From NCBI GenBank assembly GCA_014529385.2, contig CM043952.1, positions 150,441,057-150,505,056 of the forward strand: a DNA stretch of 64,000 bases, given 5' to 3'. The stretch's first letter is position 1, and every line of letters starts with the position of its first letter. The translations under genes and the position numbers were made by a program. This DNA comes from Adiantum capillus-veneris (taxonomy: Eukaryota; Streptophyta; Polypodiopsida; Polypodiales; Pteridaceae). This document shows, piece after piece, positions 45,969 to 56,120 of the stretch. A model generated the notes under the pieces. That model was not told the origin of the DNA. It worked only from the letters and a program-made list of their open reading frames with translations, and did no database searches.

Positions 45969-46967
45969 CTATAGATGCGGTCTAATTTCTAGTAGCTCTG
46001 AGACATAAAGTGTGCATTGTATAGGAAAAGACATCAATTCATGCAAGCTCTCGGTATCCATCATTTTTGGTGTGGCTTTCCACTGAGAAGGTACCATTTT
46101 AACCTCCGATTTTGTTTCGAGTTCTCCTATGAAAGATGGAAAAGTCTGTAGAGAACGTGGTTTACTCTCTTTAGATGTGACAGTCCCAGCATCCCGATAT
46201 AAAGATCTTATATCCCCTGGGGAAAAATCGTGGTCCATGTTTATTTCAGGGATAGGTGCTAATTTTAAAGTAGCACTATCATTTTTTTGGTTTCTGATTG
46301 ATTCCCATAAGGATTGTGGCCACGGTTCTTCTACCTTCGGAATAGGCATCACTTCTTGTGAACCCACCCCATCTGTGGTATTGGCTACTTCCCTTATATC
46401 TAAAGGTGCCTCAACTCCTGGCTCTTCCTGGTCTTTGTTTACAATACCATGACTTTCTAATTCCTGGATTTTTTTGTTGATTAGCACCCCCGTTTTTGGA
46501 GCATTTGGAACTGGTTCCATAAGAGCTTGGGCCGCTAGATGATCTCCTTGCACATTTGCAACCTCTCTTTTTCATACTTTGGATGAGGATATATTAGCCA
46601 TATATCCTCTTGGGTTTGGTTGGGATTTAACCTAACATCATAAGCTTTCACGATCGCATCCAAAGACTTTGTTGACCAAGACTGAGCCTCCTGAGTTAGC
46701 CTTTGACTCTTTAGGTCCCTTTGCGTTTTTCTTGCTTTCTTGCTCGTGTTTAAGTTGTTCTTTGGTTTGGTGTAGTTTAGTTTCCAAAGCAGCTTTCTCG
46801 TGTAACATCTTTGCTTTCATTTTATCCCTTTTGGCTTTCCATGATTTTCTTCCAGTTCTCACTGATATGTTCTCGATTTCTGTTTGAACAAGCAATGTGG
46901 GTTCCTCCTCAACGATTGCATTTTTGGTAGCTTCTTGAGCTTGAGCTCGAGTCATCACCTTTAACAC
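45969..46967 (-). pseudogene. G2 linker frame with coiled-coil segment
   Basis: One frame with a stop at 46638. The first part (46638-46967) starts with a TRAQAQEATK motif and contains a charged heptad-like stretch (AKMLHEKAALETKLHQTKEQLKHE), probably a coiled coil. The second part (45969-46553) is proline- and acid-rich with no recognised domain. It is in frame with the protease start at 45962. MTRAQ-type starts are common at the gag-pol border of gypsy elements. Confidence 0.55.
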
Positions 46968-46969
46968 TA

Positions 46970-48204
46970 GTTCTGTAATTGGACACTCAAATGTCCAGAG
47001 AAACTAAAGTGTCCTGTTTTTCTAGCAACTTGTTATAATTATTTAGTGAATCTAGAAAAAAACTTCATAGGTCACGTTCATATCTTAGGTCAGCTATGAG
47101 GTGAAGAACATAGCCAAATTTTACGTTTGCCAAAATTAATACCAAATTACGATTATAATGATAAGTTTTAAGATGAAAAAATCATAGAAATTTAATGCAG
47201 TTTTAACAAAATTTTCATAAATTGAATATAACTTCTCATCAAAGTAAGGTTTTGCATAGATTTCAAGGTATATGGATAGGAAAAAAATTTATTATAGCAA
47301 GAAATTGAGCTTCATAACCTAGTTAAGGGATTAGATTTTTGTTATAATCAAAAGACCAAAATCTTGAAAATGCTGACAAAGAGGAAAATTTTGGTCTTTC
47401 AAGGCCTCTTTCATTAGCATGATGAGGTTTTGAGACAAAACCTAAGGTGTATAATGTATCTATAGGTCAATACCCATCAACTAAGCATTTTTCAAGGGTT
47501 CAAACTCATAGGCATCTTGTAATTTAATCTCATTTTAAAAAAAATATAGTGCATAATCTCTTGCAAAAAAAACATTGCGATGAAAAACTAATGAACGTGT
47601 GTATATAAATCTCCCAATTGTATCATACAAGGTATTTGTATACAAATAAGTGAGATGGAGGGAAAAATCCAAAAGTGGACTTTATTTTAAGGCTTATCTT
47701 TGATAAATAAAAAATCATAATTACAACATGTGCAATTTTTGGGATATGTCATAAATCACCATATGTGGCTTGCATAACCATTAAAAAATATCACCTTATG
47801 TAATGGAGTCATAGATCTAGTATATATGCATCATAAGACATTGTTAATTTAGATGAACTAAATGTTTTTTTTTATCGTTAGTTGAATTTGTGAACGTTGC
47901 ATATTTGACCCACAGGACTTTCTATATTTAATTCTAGTCACAAAGGATTTTTTTCTTACATGACAATTGTAAAAATATCAAGCACATATGTAAGTAGTTA
48001 CCATGGATTATTGCATGCACCCTGCTCATTTTTTTCTTAGGCTAGAGTACGAGTTTTAATGAAACATTGAATGTTGTTTTGCGTAGGTTCTTTTCATGAG
48101 TGTAGTTATTATTGAGTTTATGATCAAAAGTGAGGGATTATAATTTCTATGAGTACTTTGAATAACATTTTATAAGTTTGCAAAAGCACTTCTTGAGACG
48201 TGTT
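46970..48204. other. AT-rich gap between G2 gag and protease frames
   Basis: About 1.2 kb with no open frame longer than a few dozen codons and a clear rise in A+T. It has no LTR-like ends that I can define. Either highly decayed coding DNA or an old insertion. Confidence 0.45.
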
Positions 48205-49948
48205 CTAGATTTCTAGTGTTAAAGGAACTACGGGTTCTACCTCGGATCCATTTGAAGAAGGCATCACGCCTACAACATTCATTGTTGCTTTTCCCTTGTA
48301 GTCTGGATTCTTAGTATAGTGTTGGCATAGATGGTCACTTCCACAATGTTCACAGAATACAAGTAATTCTATTTGTGGACCCTTGTTTGGACAACTTCGT
48401 GCCCAATGATCACCTCCACACTCATAGCATGGACCTTCTTGTTTCATAGTTGGTGATCCAGCCAATGGTTGTTCTTGTCTGGTAAGAATGTTCTTTGAAC
48501 CATACTTCTGATGATTGTCTATGAACTTGAGCGTATTCGCATCCATGGAGTATTGATTTCTCATGGGTTGTGGTGTGTAGTTGACTACTACTCTACCATC
48601 ATTTAGAAGAGGTGGTTGCTGCCCTAGCATTTGTTGCGTCTTTGGTTGAGTGCTACACCATGGAGTGGGATGATCCCCTCCACAAGTATTACATATCCTC
48701 AATTGAGGTTGTCGTACAATCGGGTTCTGTATGTAGCCTTGGTTTATTCTCTTAGTTACCCCCTCGACCACTTGATCAATGATTGGTTCCCAAGGAATTT
48801 GAACATCTCTCTTTGTTGTTGATTCACTCTTTGGAGATGAGGCACTACTAGTCGTGTTGTTTGTATCTTCACTCACCTCTCTGTAGGCCTTACAATTGTC
48901 AACTAGATATAGAGCTTCTCTAGTGACTTGGTCAAACATCATGCATCCTTTCAAATGTAGGTCCTTTTTGAGAGTTTCATTACTCAAGCCCTCCATGAAG
49001 AGAATTGATAATCTCTCATCTTAAGGCAGCTCTCTCACAGGACATCTGTCTATGTACTGTTTGAAGCAAAGCAAAGCTTCCTTTACTCTCTCGTTCTTTT
49101 TTTGTTTGAAAGCGTAGATTTGGGACACTATGTTGTGTTTGATCCCCATTTTTGAGAACTCCTCTACAAATTCTTGTAAGAGTTGTGCTATGTTGGGAAA
49201 ATCATCTCTATTTAGAGGTTGGAACCATGTCAAGGCTGTTTCTTCTAATGTCAACCCAAATCCCTCATATTGAGTATGGAAATCTGCAATCTGTTCAACT
49301 CTCAAAACTTGTTTGAAGAGTGAGACATGAGAATATGGATCCCCTGATCCATTGTATTTTGTCTTGACACATTGAGCCACTTGATATAGTCTTAATTTTT
49401 GTGGTTGAGCCACCAATCTAACCAATTTGTGGTCTCGTGGAAAGATGTCTGTCGTTCGCTCCTCTCGTCTTGGAGAAAATTTTGGTGGAATCCTCTCTGT
49501 TTTGTTTTTTGGCTTCATTTTTTAGTGAAAGTAAGTAGATATTGGAGGACCCTTATACATATATCTCTCTAGGTCAAATGGATTGACAAATATGTACTCT
49601 CTTCCATACTTATCTACCATCAAAACTTGCACTCCATTGGTATCTGTATACATAAATGCATAGAGGTTCTTATGGGTGGTCAACTCTCTAGCATAGGGCT
49701 CTTCACACTTGTAGAAGATATATGGATCCCCGTTTGTGTATCTATATACCCTCATGAGCATAATCTATAAGCACTCTCATGGCTTCATTGGTTCTAATGA
49801 ATCTCACGTTTGGTTTGTTGATCAGAGGATGCCTCTCCTCTATGTATTCTCCCAATCCCAATGTTGAAGGCATTGCAGCATTTCTTGCGTCTTTCATGTC
49901 TCTGAGTGGAGTAGAGAACCCTGGTGGTGGACGATTTTTCATGGTCAA
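48205..49948 (-). pseudogene. G2 gag with zinc knuckles
   Basis: From 49761 down to 48205 one frame carries two nonsense codons (49522 and 49021). The first part (49742-49948) is one frameshift away. Core: QPLNRDDFPNIAQLLQEF, FHTQYEGFGLTLEETALTWF and FKQYIDRCPVRELP, the retrotransposon-gag capsid-like region shared with G1. The C-terminal part holds C-x2-C-x3-H-x4-C knuckles CNTCGGDHPTPWC and CYECGGDHWARSC, plus a third variant CEHCGSDHL. These bind RNA during packaging in related elements. Few lesions relative to length indicate younger age than G1 or G3. Confidence 0.82.
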
Positions 49949-49999
49949 GGCTCACTCAAATCTCTCAAGATAGTCTCTTACAAGCCCTCTTTGGCTTAG

Positions 50000-52737
50000 T
50001 GCAACTTATCCCTTTTTGCCCCTGGTAAGATCTCTCAAACGTCAGGAATTTGTGAATTTTTTATTTTTGGAAATCAGTTCTAGGTACCCTAAAAGTTTGG
50101 AATTACAAAACCAAAAATTCAGCTCTAAAAGTGTGTGCTATTGCCTGGAAGCTCTCTTCCTGGCTATGCTGACTCAATTTGGAGTTGTCTATCAAAAGTT
50201 AGAGCACTTTTGGTGAACTGCACTTGAAACAGTACTCAAAACAGTCTCAGGACATAAACACAGGACTTTTGGCTTGTTCTTGGTTTCCAGAGGGTATTTT
50301 AGATCAAACTTGAGATTTGGGATGTTTTCAAGTATGCCTACAAGATCACCAAGTCAAATACCCCCACTATGCTGAGGTACATGGATCGCGATCCATGTTC
50401 CTCTGTCAAGTTTTTTTTTCAAATTTTCCCAAATTTTGTTTGTGTGTAGACAAGGTCATATACAGGCTATATACCAATTTTCATCAAATTCTGAGGTTGA
50501 GGTCATGGATCGTGATCCCTGTTCAACCACATCTGGACTTGATCTCTTGACAGCTTGTTACACTCTATGTCCACAAGCTAAATCTCAAATCTTTTTGGAT
50601 TTGGACTTGGTTTGACAGGTCAAATGGGCAACAATAGGTCTGCACAACGGTTTTTGGTCTGTCACATGTTTTGCTCCCTTTTGACCCAAATTTATTCATT
50701 TTTTTTCCAAAACTAGGCTTGGGGATATGTTTCCTTGAGTACGCACTACTGATCTGGAAAGTTTCAGGTCAAGCTGTCACTATGGGTATATGGATCGTGA
50801 TCCATGTTTGGAGCCCAAATTGATTTCTCTTGGTACTGTTAGATTCAACATGATTAGTAGGTCCTATGGTATCAATTTGTTTTGAAAATGGACCTCTGGA
50901 TTGAAAGTTAGGTCAATTCTGGCACTTGCTCGGAGACGTACTTGGCATTTTTGGGCTTTTGATTTGGTTTTTGGTATCCAAATTCAGTTTTGAAAAGACC
51001 ACTAGACTCCCTATGATGTGCTCTAGCTATGGTGCAAGTTTGGTATCAGTTTGTGGCAGAGGAGCATGGATCACGATCCATGTACCTATGTGTCAGATTG
51101 TAATGAGACTTAACGCACAACTTTCCCTTGGTCCATTGATCCCTGCTATATGATTATTGTATGATTTGGACTTGTTTAGGTTAGGCAAAAGTCAATCCTT
51201 AGGTCTGTTTTGAGGTTTTCCTCTTTGAACAGGTTTTTGCTCTTTTGACCCACTTTTTGAACTTTTTTGACAAAACTCCTTTGGGGACTTTTGTTCACAA
51301 TGGTCTCTGCTACAGGCTGGAAAAGTTTATGTCCAAAAATTTCTTAGGGGTACATGGATTGCGATCCATGTTTCACCACTTTTGAATCTAATTTTGGTGT
51401 GCTGATAGCTTGTGATGTTTGTAGCTTGCTCCACAAAACTTTTTGAGTTTGAATTAGTTTTGCTTAACCAAAACTAACTTCTACAGTCTGTTGTGGCAGT
51501 TTAGAGAATGTTCTGTTTTTGCTCTTTTGACCACTTTTTGCAACTTTTTTGCATATGCTTCTTTTGGGAAAGTTGTTCCAAATGGTCCAGCTACCTGCTC
51601 AAATCTTAGTCAAAAAAATTTCAAAATTTTTTCATGAGGTCCATGGATCACGATCCATGTTTGACCTCATTTTGACATGAAACTTGGCCAACTTGTAGTC
51701 CATGTTATGATGCTACTCTTCCCCAAATCTTTTTGAATTTGGACAACTTCTTCCTAGTCAAAAGTTAGTTTTTTTGTCTGCCTTGTGGTTTTTGGCTAGT
51801 TTCTGTATTTGGCTATTTTGGCCAACTTTTTTCAAGTTTTTTATGGCCCCTTTTGGCAAAGTTGTTCCACTAGTTATCAAGGATGTACTTGTCAAATATC
51901 AGTCCCAAATGTCAAAAGGTACATGGATCGCGATCCATGTTTGATAGCATTTTTTCATGAATTTTGTTCTGTAGGTTCTCTATGTCCTATAGAAGCCAAA
52001 TCTCACCCCTTTTTGAGTTTAGATCCCAAAATCTCAAGATTTGCCCAATTTTGTGTTGGAATCCCTCTTTTACCTGTTTTTGCCCTAACAATCAATTTTG
52101 ATGTGATTTTTGAGTTTTTCTTTCAAGAAAACTTGATCAGAGCAATATCCCATTGATGCACCCTGTTACACTGGTCACTTTTCACCAAAAATGGTCTCTA
52201 GGGTACATGGATCGCGATCCATGTTCCTCCACAGAATTTGGCCAAACTTTCCAGATTGATTCTATAGAGTCTACTAATGCCTTTGATCCATAAATTTTTT
52301 AATTTGGATCACTTTTGAGGTCTCTACCATCAACTTTTCACAATTTCAGAGTTATGGTCATTTTGGCCAAAATATGGTTTTCACACTTTTTTCAAAAAAA
52401 TCTTAATTTGATGGTGGTAGTTTCTTATTACCCTACTCCTATGCGTTGAAATGAAACATGAAACAAAAACAAAGTGAACGGTATAAAATAAAGTCAAAAC
52501 GGAAAACGGTACAACACTCTAAAATCATTGAAGAATGAAATGCTTTTGTCTATCTCACTCACAACCCTCTTATCTTCTCAAGAATAGATCTAGCAAGTCC
52601 TCGACTACTAGACTCTATCAAGCACTAAACCCCGTGTCTAGCTGCTTCACTGCTAAAGTGTAAATGGAATGGAAGGCAAATCTAAAAAAATGAATGCTCT
52701 AAATACACACTAGGTCACTCACCATCTAAGGATCATA
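50000..52737 (-). repeat. G2 leader: diverged ~285-bp repeats each centred on a 20-bp palindrome
   Basis: Eight copies of a palindrome with core ATCRCGAT and arms ATGG/CCAT: 50379, 50503, 50788, 51064, 51352, 51641, 51921 and 52205 (starts, 20 bp each). Those at 50379, 51921 and 52205 are perfect (ACATGGATCGCGATCCATGT); the others have one or a few changes. Spacings are 124, 285, 276, 288, 289, 280 and 284 bp. Between them, phrases such as TTTTGACC.ACTTTTTG and TTTTGG.AAAGTTGTTC recur at the same offset, so these are old tandem units. No coding capacity. Confidence 0.88.
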
Positions 52738-52755
52738 TCCCCGACAACGGCGCCA
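52738..52755 (-). other. Primer-binding site of G2 (tRNA-Asp)
   Basis: The plus strand reads TCCCCGACAACGGCGCCA; its complement TGGCGCCGTTGTCGGGGA matches the plant tRNA-Asp 3' end with one change. It is one base from the LTR end at 52757. Confidence 0.87.
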
Positions 52756-52756
52756 A

Positions 52757-53618
52757 TGTTAGCGAGTCGCCGCAACGGACGTCTGCAGCATAGCTTTTTG
52801 GTACTAACATAATGTCAATACTCAGGGAAGTGACTCGGATGGGGCACGGAGACTCTTTGAGATCGTCAATCTCAAGAAGTGAACCTTAACAAGTTAGAGC
52901 AACAACTCGACAAGCAAACCAACACTCAATGATCAAGGAAATCTGCCTATGTTCTTTCTCACAACTCTAGGTCATCACGCCATTTCGGCACTCGAACGGA
53001 CTCGAAATGCAACGAAACTTTAGGAGGAGGTCTAAGACACCTAGGGGCACTACCTACCAAGTCTAGTTTCAATCCAACAAGGTACCAAAATCACAATCCA
53101 TAGTGAAAAAGGTCTTGAAAACTGCAACAGATCGGTCTCGAAAGGTCGCCCTATGGTTAAGGAACACTCTCCTATGGTCAAAGCGACTAAAAACAGTGAT
53201 TTAAGCACTCAAATCTAAAGATAAGGCTCACTAACGCGTAGTCGAGAACCTCAACAAAACTGAAAATGCTTACACTTAATTGAAAGAGCAAGGAAAGAGG
53301 AACACAATGCAAGTTTCAAAACTGAAAATGGATTACCCAATCATTAGCTGCGATGATTACAAGGTGGAGCTTTGTAGTCGCTTGAGCATACGTACAGCAG
53401 AGCTCTTTTCTTCTCTAAAGATAAGCTTCTCTTTCACATTAAGGTTATTGACCTTTATACATAGGGATTTCTAAATGACCAGTGGCCGACTCACATGGAC
53501 CTTTACAAATATCATTACAGAATTACAACTGAAGGAATTGACCGGCTACTCCGTGTTGGGATTCAAGCCAACTGGCCGGACATCCCACTTACTACTAACT
53601 CATTTACTAACTTAACCA
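52757..53618 (-). repeat. 5' LTR of G2
   Basis: It begins TGTTAGCG next to the primer site and ends near CTTAACCA, about 862 bp. Matched by 30253-30610 and 41926-42080. It contains the partial palindrome AAAATCACAATCCAT at about 53087. The outer limit is set by similarity to the left LTR end and is accurate to a few bases. Confidence 0.82.
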
Positions 53619-53758
53619 TGTATACACTTATTCTTTAATACAATAGAATAAGGAGCTGCCAGGATAACGTTGTTGTGCACTCCACCCAAAGCCGGGTCTC
53701 TCTCTCTATCTCTGCTCTTGCACTTGCACTCGTACATGCTTCCCGCGGCACCTTCAAC

Positions 53759-53770
53759 TGGTATCAGAGG
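53759..53770 (+). other. Primer-binding site of C4 (tRNA-iMet)
   Basis: TGGTATCAGAGG on the plus strand, shortly after the presumed LTR end (CTTCA). Confidence 0.8.
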
Positions 53771-53949
53771 AGGGTTTGTGCTTGCCGTCTTCACATCCGC
53801 GCGCACACACACTTTCAAAAGTGCAAACAGGTTTCCAATTTAGTAATCGGCAAATTCAGTGTTCCGAGAGCATTTTCATCAGGTGTCCTAGAGTTTTACC
53901 TCCCTTTCAAAGCTGTTCGTGCAGTCGAAAGCTTCATTAGAGCTACGCT

Positions 53950-54648
53950 TCAGGAGTTGTATTTTTCAACTCCACTTTTGCTACAGATACAGGTACAGGT
54001 ACATGACACACGTGCAGGTTGTTCAGAGACTATTTTGGGATGGTATATAGCGGTTTTATGGCTATTATGTGCTATTGAGACGGTGTTTATGGTATGATTA
54101 AGAGCACTTTTCGGCATCGACATTGTTTCGGTTTTTTCAGGAAACCATCTCCTCACAGGTTCTTGCATACATACAAGACATCCACGTTTCTTACAGGTTG
54201 CAGTGTTATGCATCATCACAGATTTTAGTGGGAGTATTTGATGTACATATGCATTGTTTTGGCACTTTTGATAGTGCTTGAGCTCTTTTGAGAGCGGTTT
54301 TACCCCCCGCAGGGATTTGTTTATTGCTTGCACATTTTGTTTGGCACCTGATTGAGCGCGTATACTGCACCTTGCCATATTGTTGACAGTGGATGTACGT
54401 TGAGTTGTAGAAACTACCATATGTACCTTTTGTGGAGCCGATTTGGCTTGTTTCTGGTAGTCCTGACCATTTCTGAGACTCGGTTTGGAGGCCCTTTCTG
54501 AGATTGGGTTGGTTTCTTGTCTGCATAACCTTTTGTGAGGGTCGATAGCGTGAGGTTTTCTTGAGCTGGGGGATTCTCGAATGTTGAGATCCTTTCGGTG
54601 ATAAAGGTTGCTGGAGTATCCCTTTTTTGTGGCCTCGCCATAGGACAT
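53950..54648 (-). other. 232-codon antisense frame in the C4 leader
   Basis: An ATG-initiated open frame opposite to the element, between primer site and gag. The product would be basic and Ser/Lys/Gln-rich with scattered Cys (CTCTCIC near the end). I recognise no domain. Antisense leader frames occur in some plant retrotransposons, but chance is also possible; no other copy here allows a conservation test. Confidence 0.3.
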
Positions 54649-54901
54649 GTATAGAGAGGGCTAGGTGCATTTGACACCGTGTTGGCGATCTTGGGTCAGT
54701 TTTTTTTACTTTTTATGCACAGTTAGTGACAGTTATTGGTTGATGCGCCTGTCTTATGCTCTGAGAGCATTACTTTTGATGCGTTACTGATCTCTTGTGA
54801 CAGTTTTGGGTTGACATTCTGTCAGTCTTTTTGGGGAAACTGTGCCGATTTTTTTCCAGAATTACCATTGTTTATCGCCGTATTATCTTTAGCTTGCAGC
54901 C

Positions 54902-56120
54902 ATGTCATCTAGTGGTGAAAAGGATATTTACAATATCCGAAAATTTGATGGGACGAATTTTTCTATCTGGAAAGAGAAGATACAAGATGTTCTTATACAA
55001 AAAGGCCAGCTGGATCCTATTATGGAGCGCCAAAAGGGCGAGAATACAGATGTTGAGTGGGAGAAACTTGATGCTAAGGCCAAATCTACCCTCCGTTTGC
55101 ATTTGGCCGAATCTGTGTATTTTACTATAGTTGGAGAAAGGACTGCTAGAGATGTATGGGATAAGTTGTGTTCCAATTATGAGAACAAAAGTGCCACTAA
55201 TTTTCTTGATGAAGAAGTTGTTTGACCTTTGTATGAAAGAAGAGGGCACTATTTCTACTCACATTAATGAGTTCAATATCATTTTCACTCAGTTGACCAC
55301 TCAGGGTTTGATCTTTGATGAGGATATCAAATGTATCTTCTTGCTATGCAATGTACCCTCGTCTTGGGATACGTTCTGTACTGCGATTAGCAACTAAGCA
55401 CCGGGTACCGGTTTTGTGTACAATGACATCCTTGGGAGTCTGTTTACCAAGGATATTCATAGGAAATCTCTCGAAGGCAAGAAGGATGGTGATGCGTATG
55501 TTGCTAGTGATAGACAGAGGGGTCGCACTCAAAGTCGTGCCAAAAGCAAGGAACGTGGGGGATCACGCAGTAAGTCTCAAGGTTCTATGCGTAATGTCGA
55601 GTGCTATCACTACCATAAAAAAGGGCATGTGAAGAAGGATTGCAAGAAATGGCAGCAAAGCAAGAAGGATAAACATCCCGGTGAAACTTCTAAGTCTGAT
55701 GATTCAAACAAGGGCAAAGCAAAGTTAGAGGAGATCAATGTGCTAGAGTCTTCAAATGCTCCTATTGTAGAGAATCTTCCAGCGGTTGTTATGCTAATTA
55801 CCTCTAACATATTGGTCTTCACGGCAGATCTACCTGTCGAGGCTCTTATTACAGAAGATGCACAGTATGCACATAATTGGATAGTAGATTCTAGTACGAG
55901 TTTCCATGTGACACCACATAGAGAGTGGTTGTCTACTTATTCTCACTCTTGTGGCAAAGTGAGACTTGGTCATGCTTATGAACTAGACATTGAGGGTGCC
56001 GGAAACGTCAAATTGCATCTAAGGAATGGCACGCACTTTATTGTATGTAATGTCAGACATGTGTCCAAGTTGACTAAAAGCTTGATTTCTGCTGGTCATT
56101 TGGCAATGGTTTGTGGATAG
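54902..56120 (+). pseudogene. C4 gag and protease remnant
   Basis: gag starts at MSSSGEKDIYNIRKFDG (54902) and shows the UBN2-type phrase DVWDKLCSNYENKS. It breaks at 55225 and continues in another frame to 55397, then in a third from 55416. The zinc knuckle at about 55601-55640 reads CYHYHKKGHVKKDC, with the second cysteine changed to tyrosine. The protease loop at about 55880 reads IVDSSTSFHVTP; the usual copia loop there is DSGAS, so the catalytic glycine is lost. Confidence 0.82.

Larger units (their letters stand above)
30253..53618 (-). mobile_element. Gypsy-type LTR retrotransposon G2 without visible RT, host of a copia nest
   Basis: Minus-strand order: 5' LTR (52757-53618), tRNA-Asp primer site (52738-52755), palindrome-repeat leader (about 50000-52700), gag (48205-49948), a 1.2-kb gap, a linker frame and retropepsin (44535-46967), further basic short frames, polypurine tract (about 42081-42092) and 3' LTR (42080 leftward, resumed at 30610-30253 beyond the copia nest 30611-41925). 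No RT, RNase H or integrase motif is found in the 10.7-kb interior. It therefore resembles gag-only or large non-autonomous derivatives known in plants and would need enzymes from a relative. Confidence 0.78.

Noticed and set aside
50379-52224. CRISPR array
   Set aside because: Repeat spacing is about 285 bp, units are tandem relatives and the sequence is a plant retrotransposon leader.
53675-54097. 140-codon plus-strand frame after the C4 primer site
   Set aside because: Includes the LTR end and primer site, so it is retrotransposon leader; no domain recognised.
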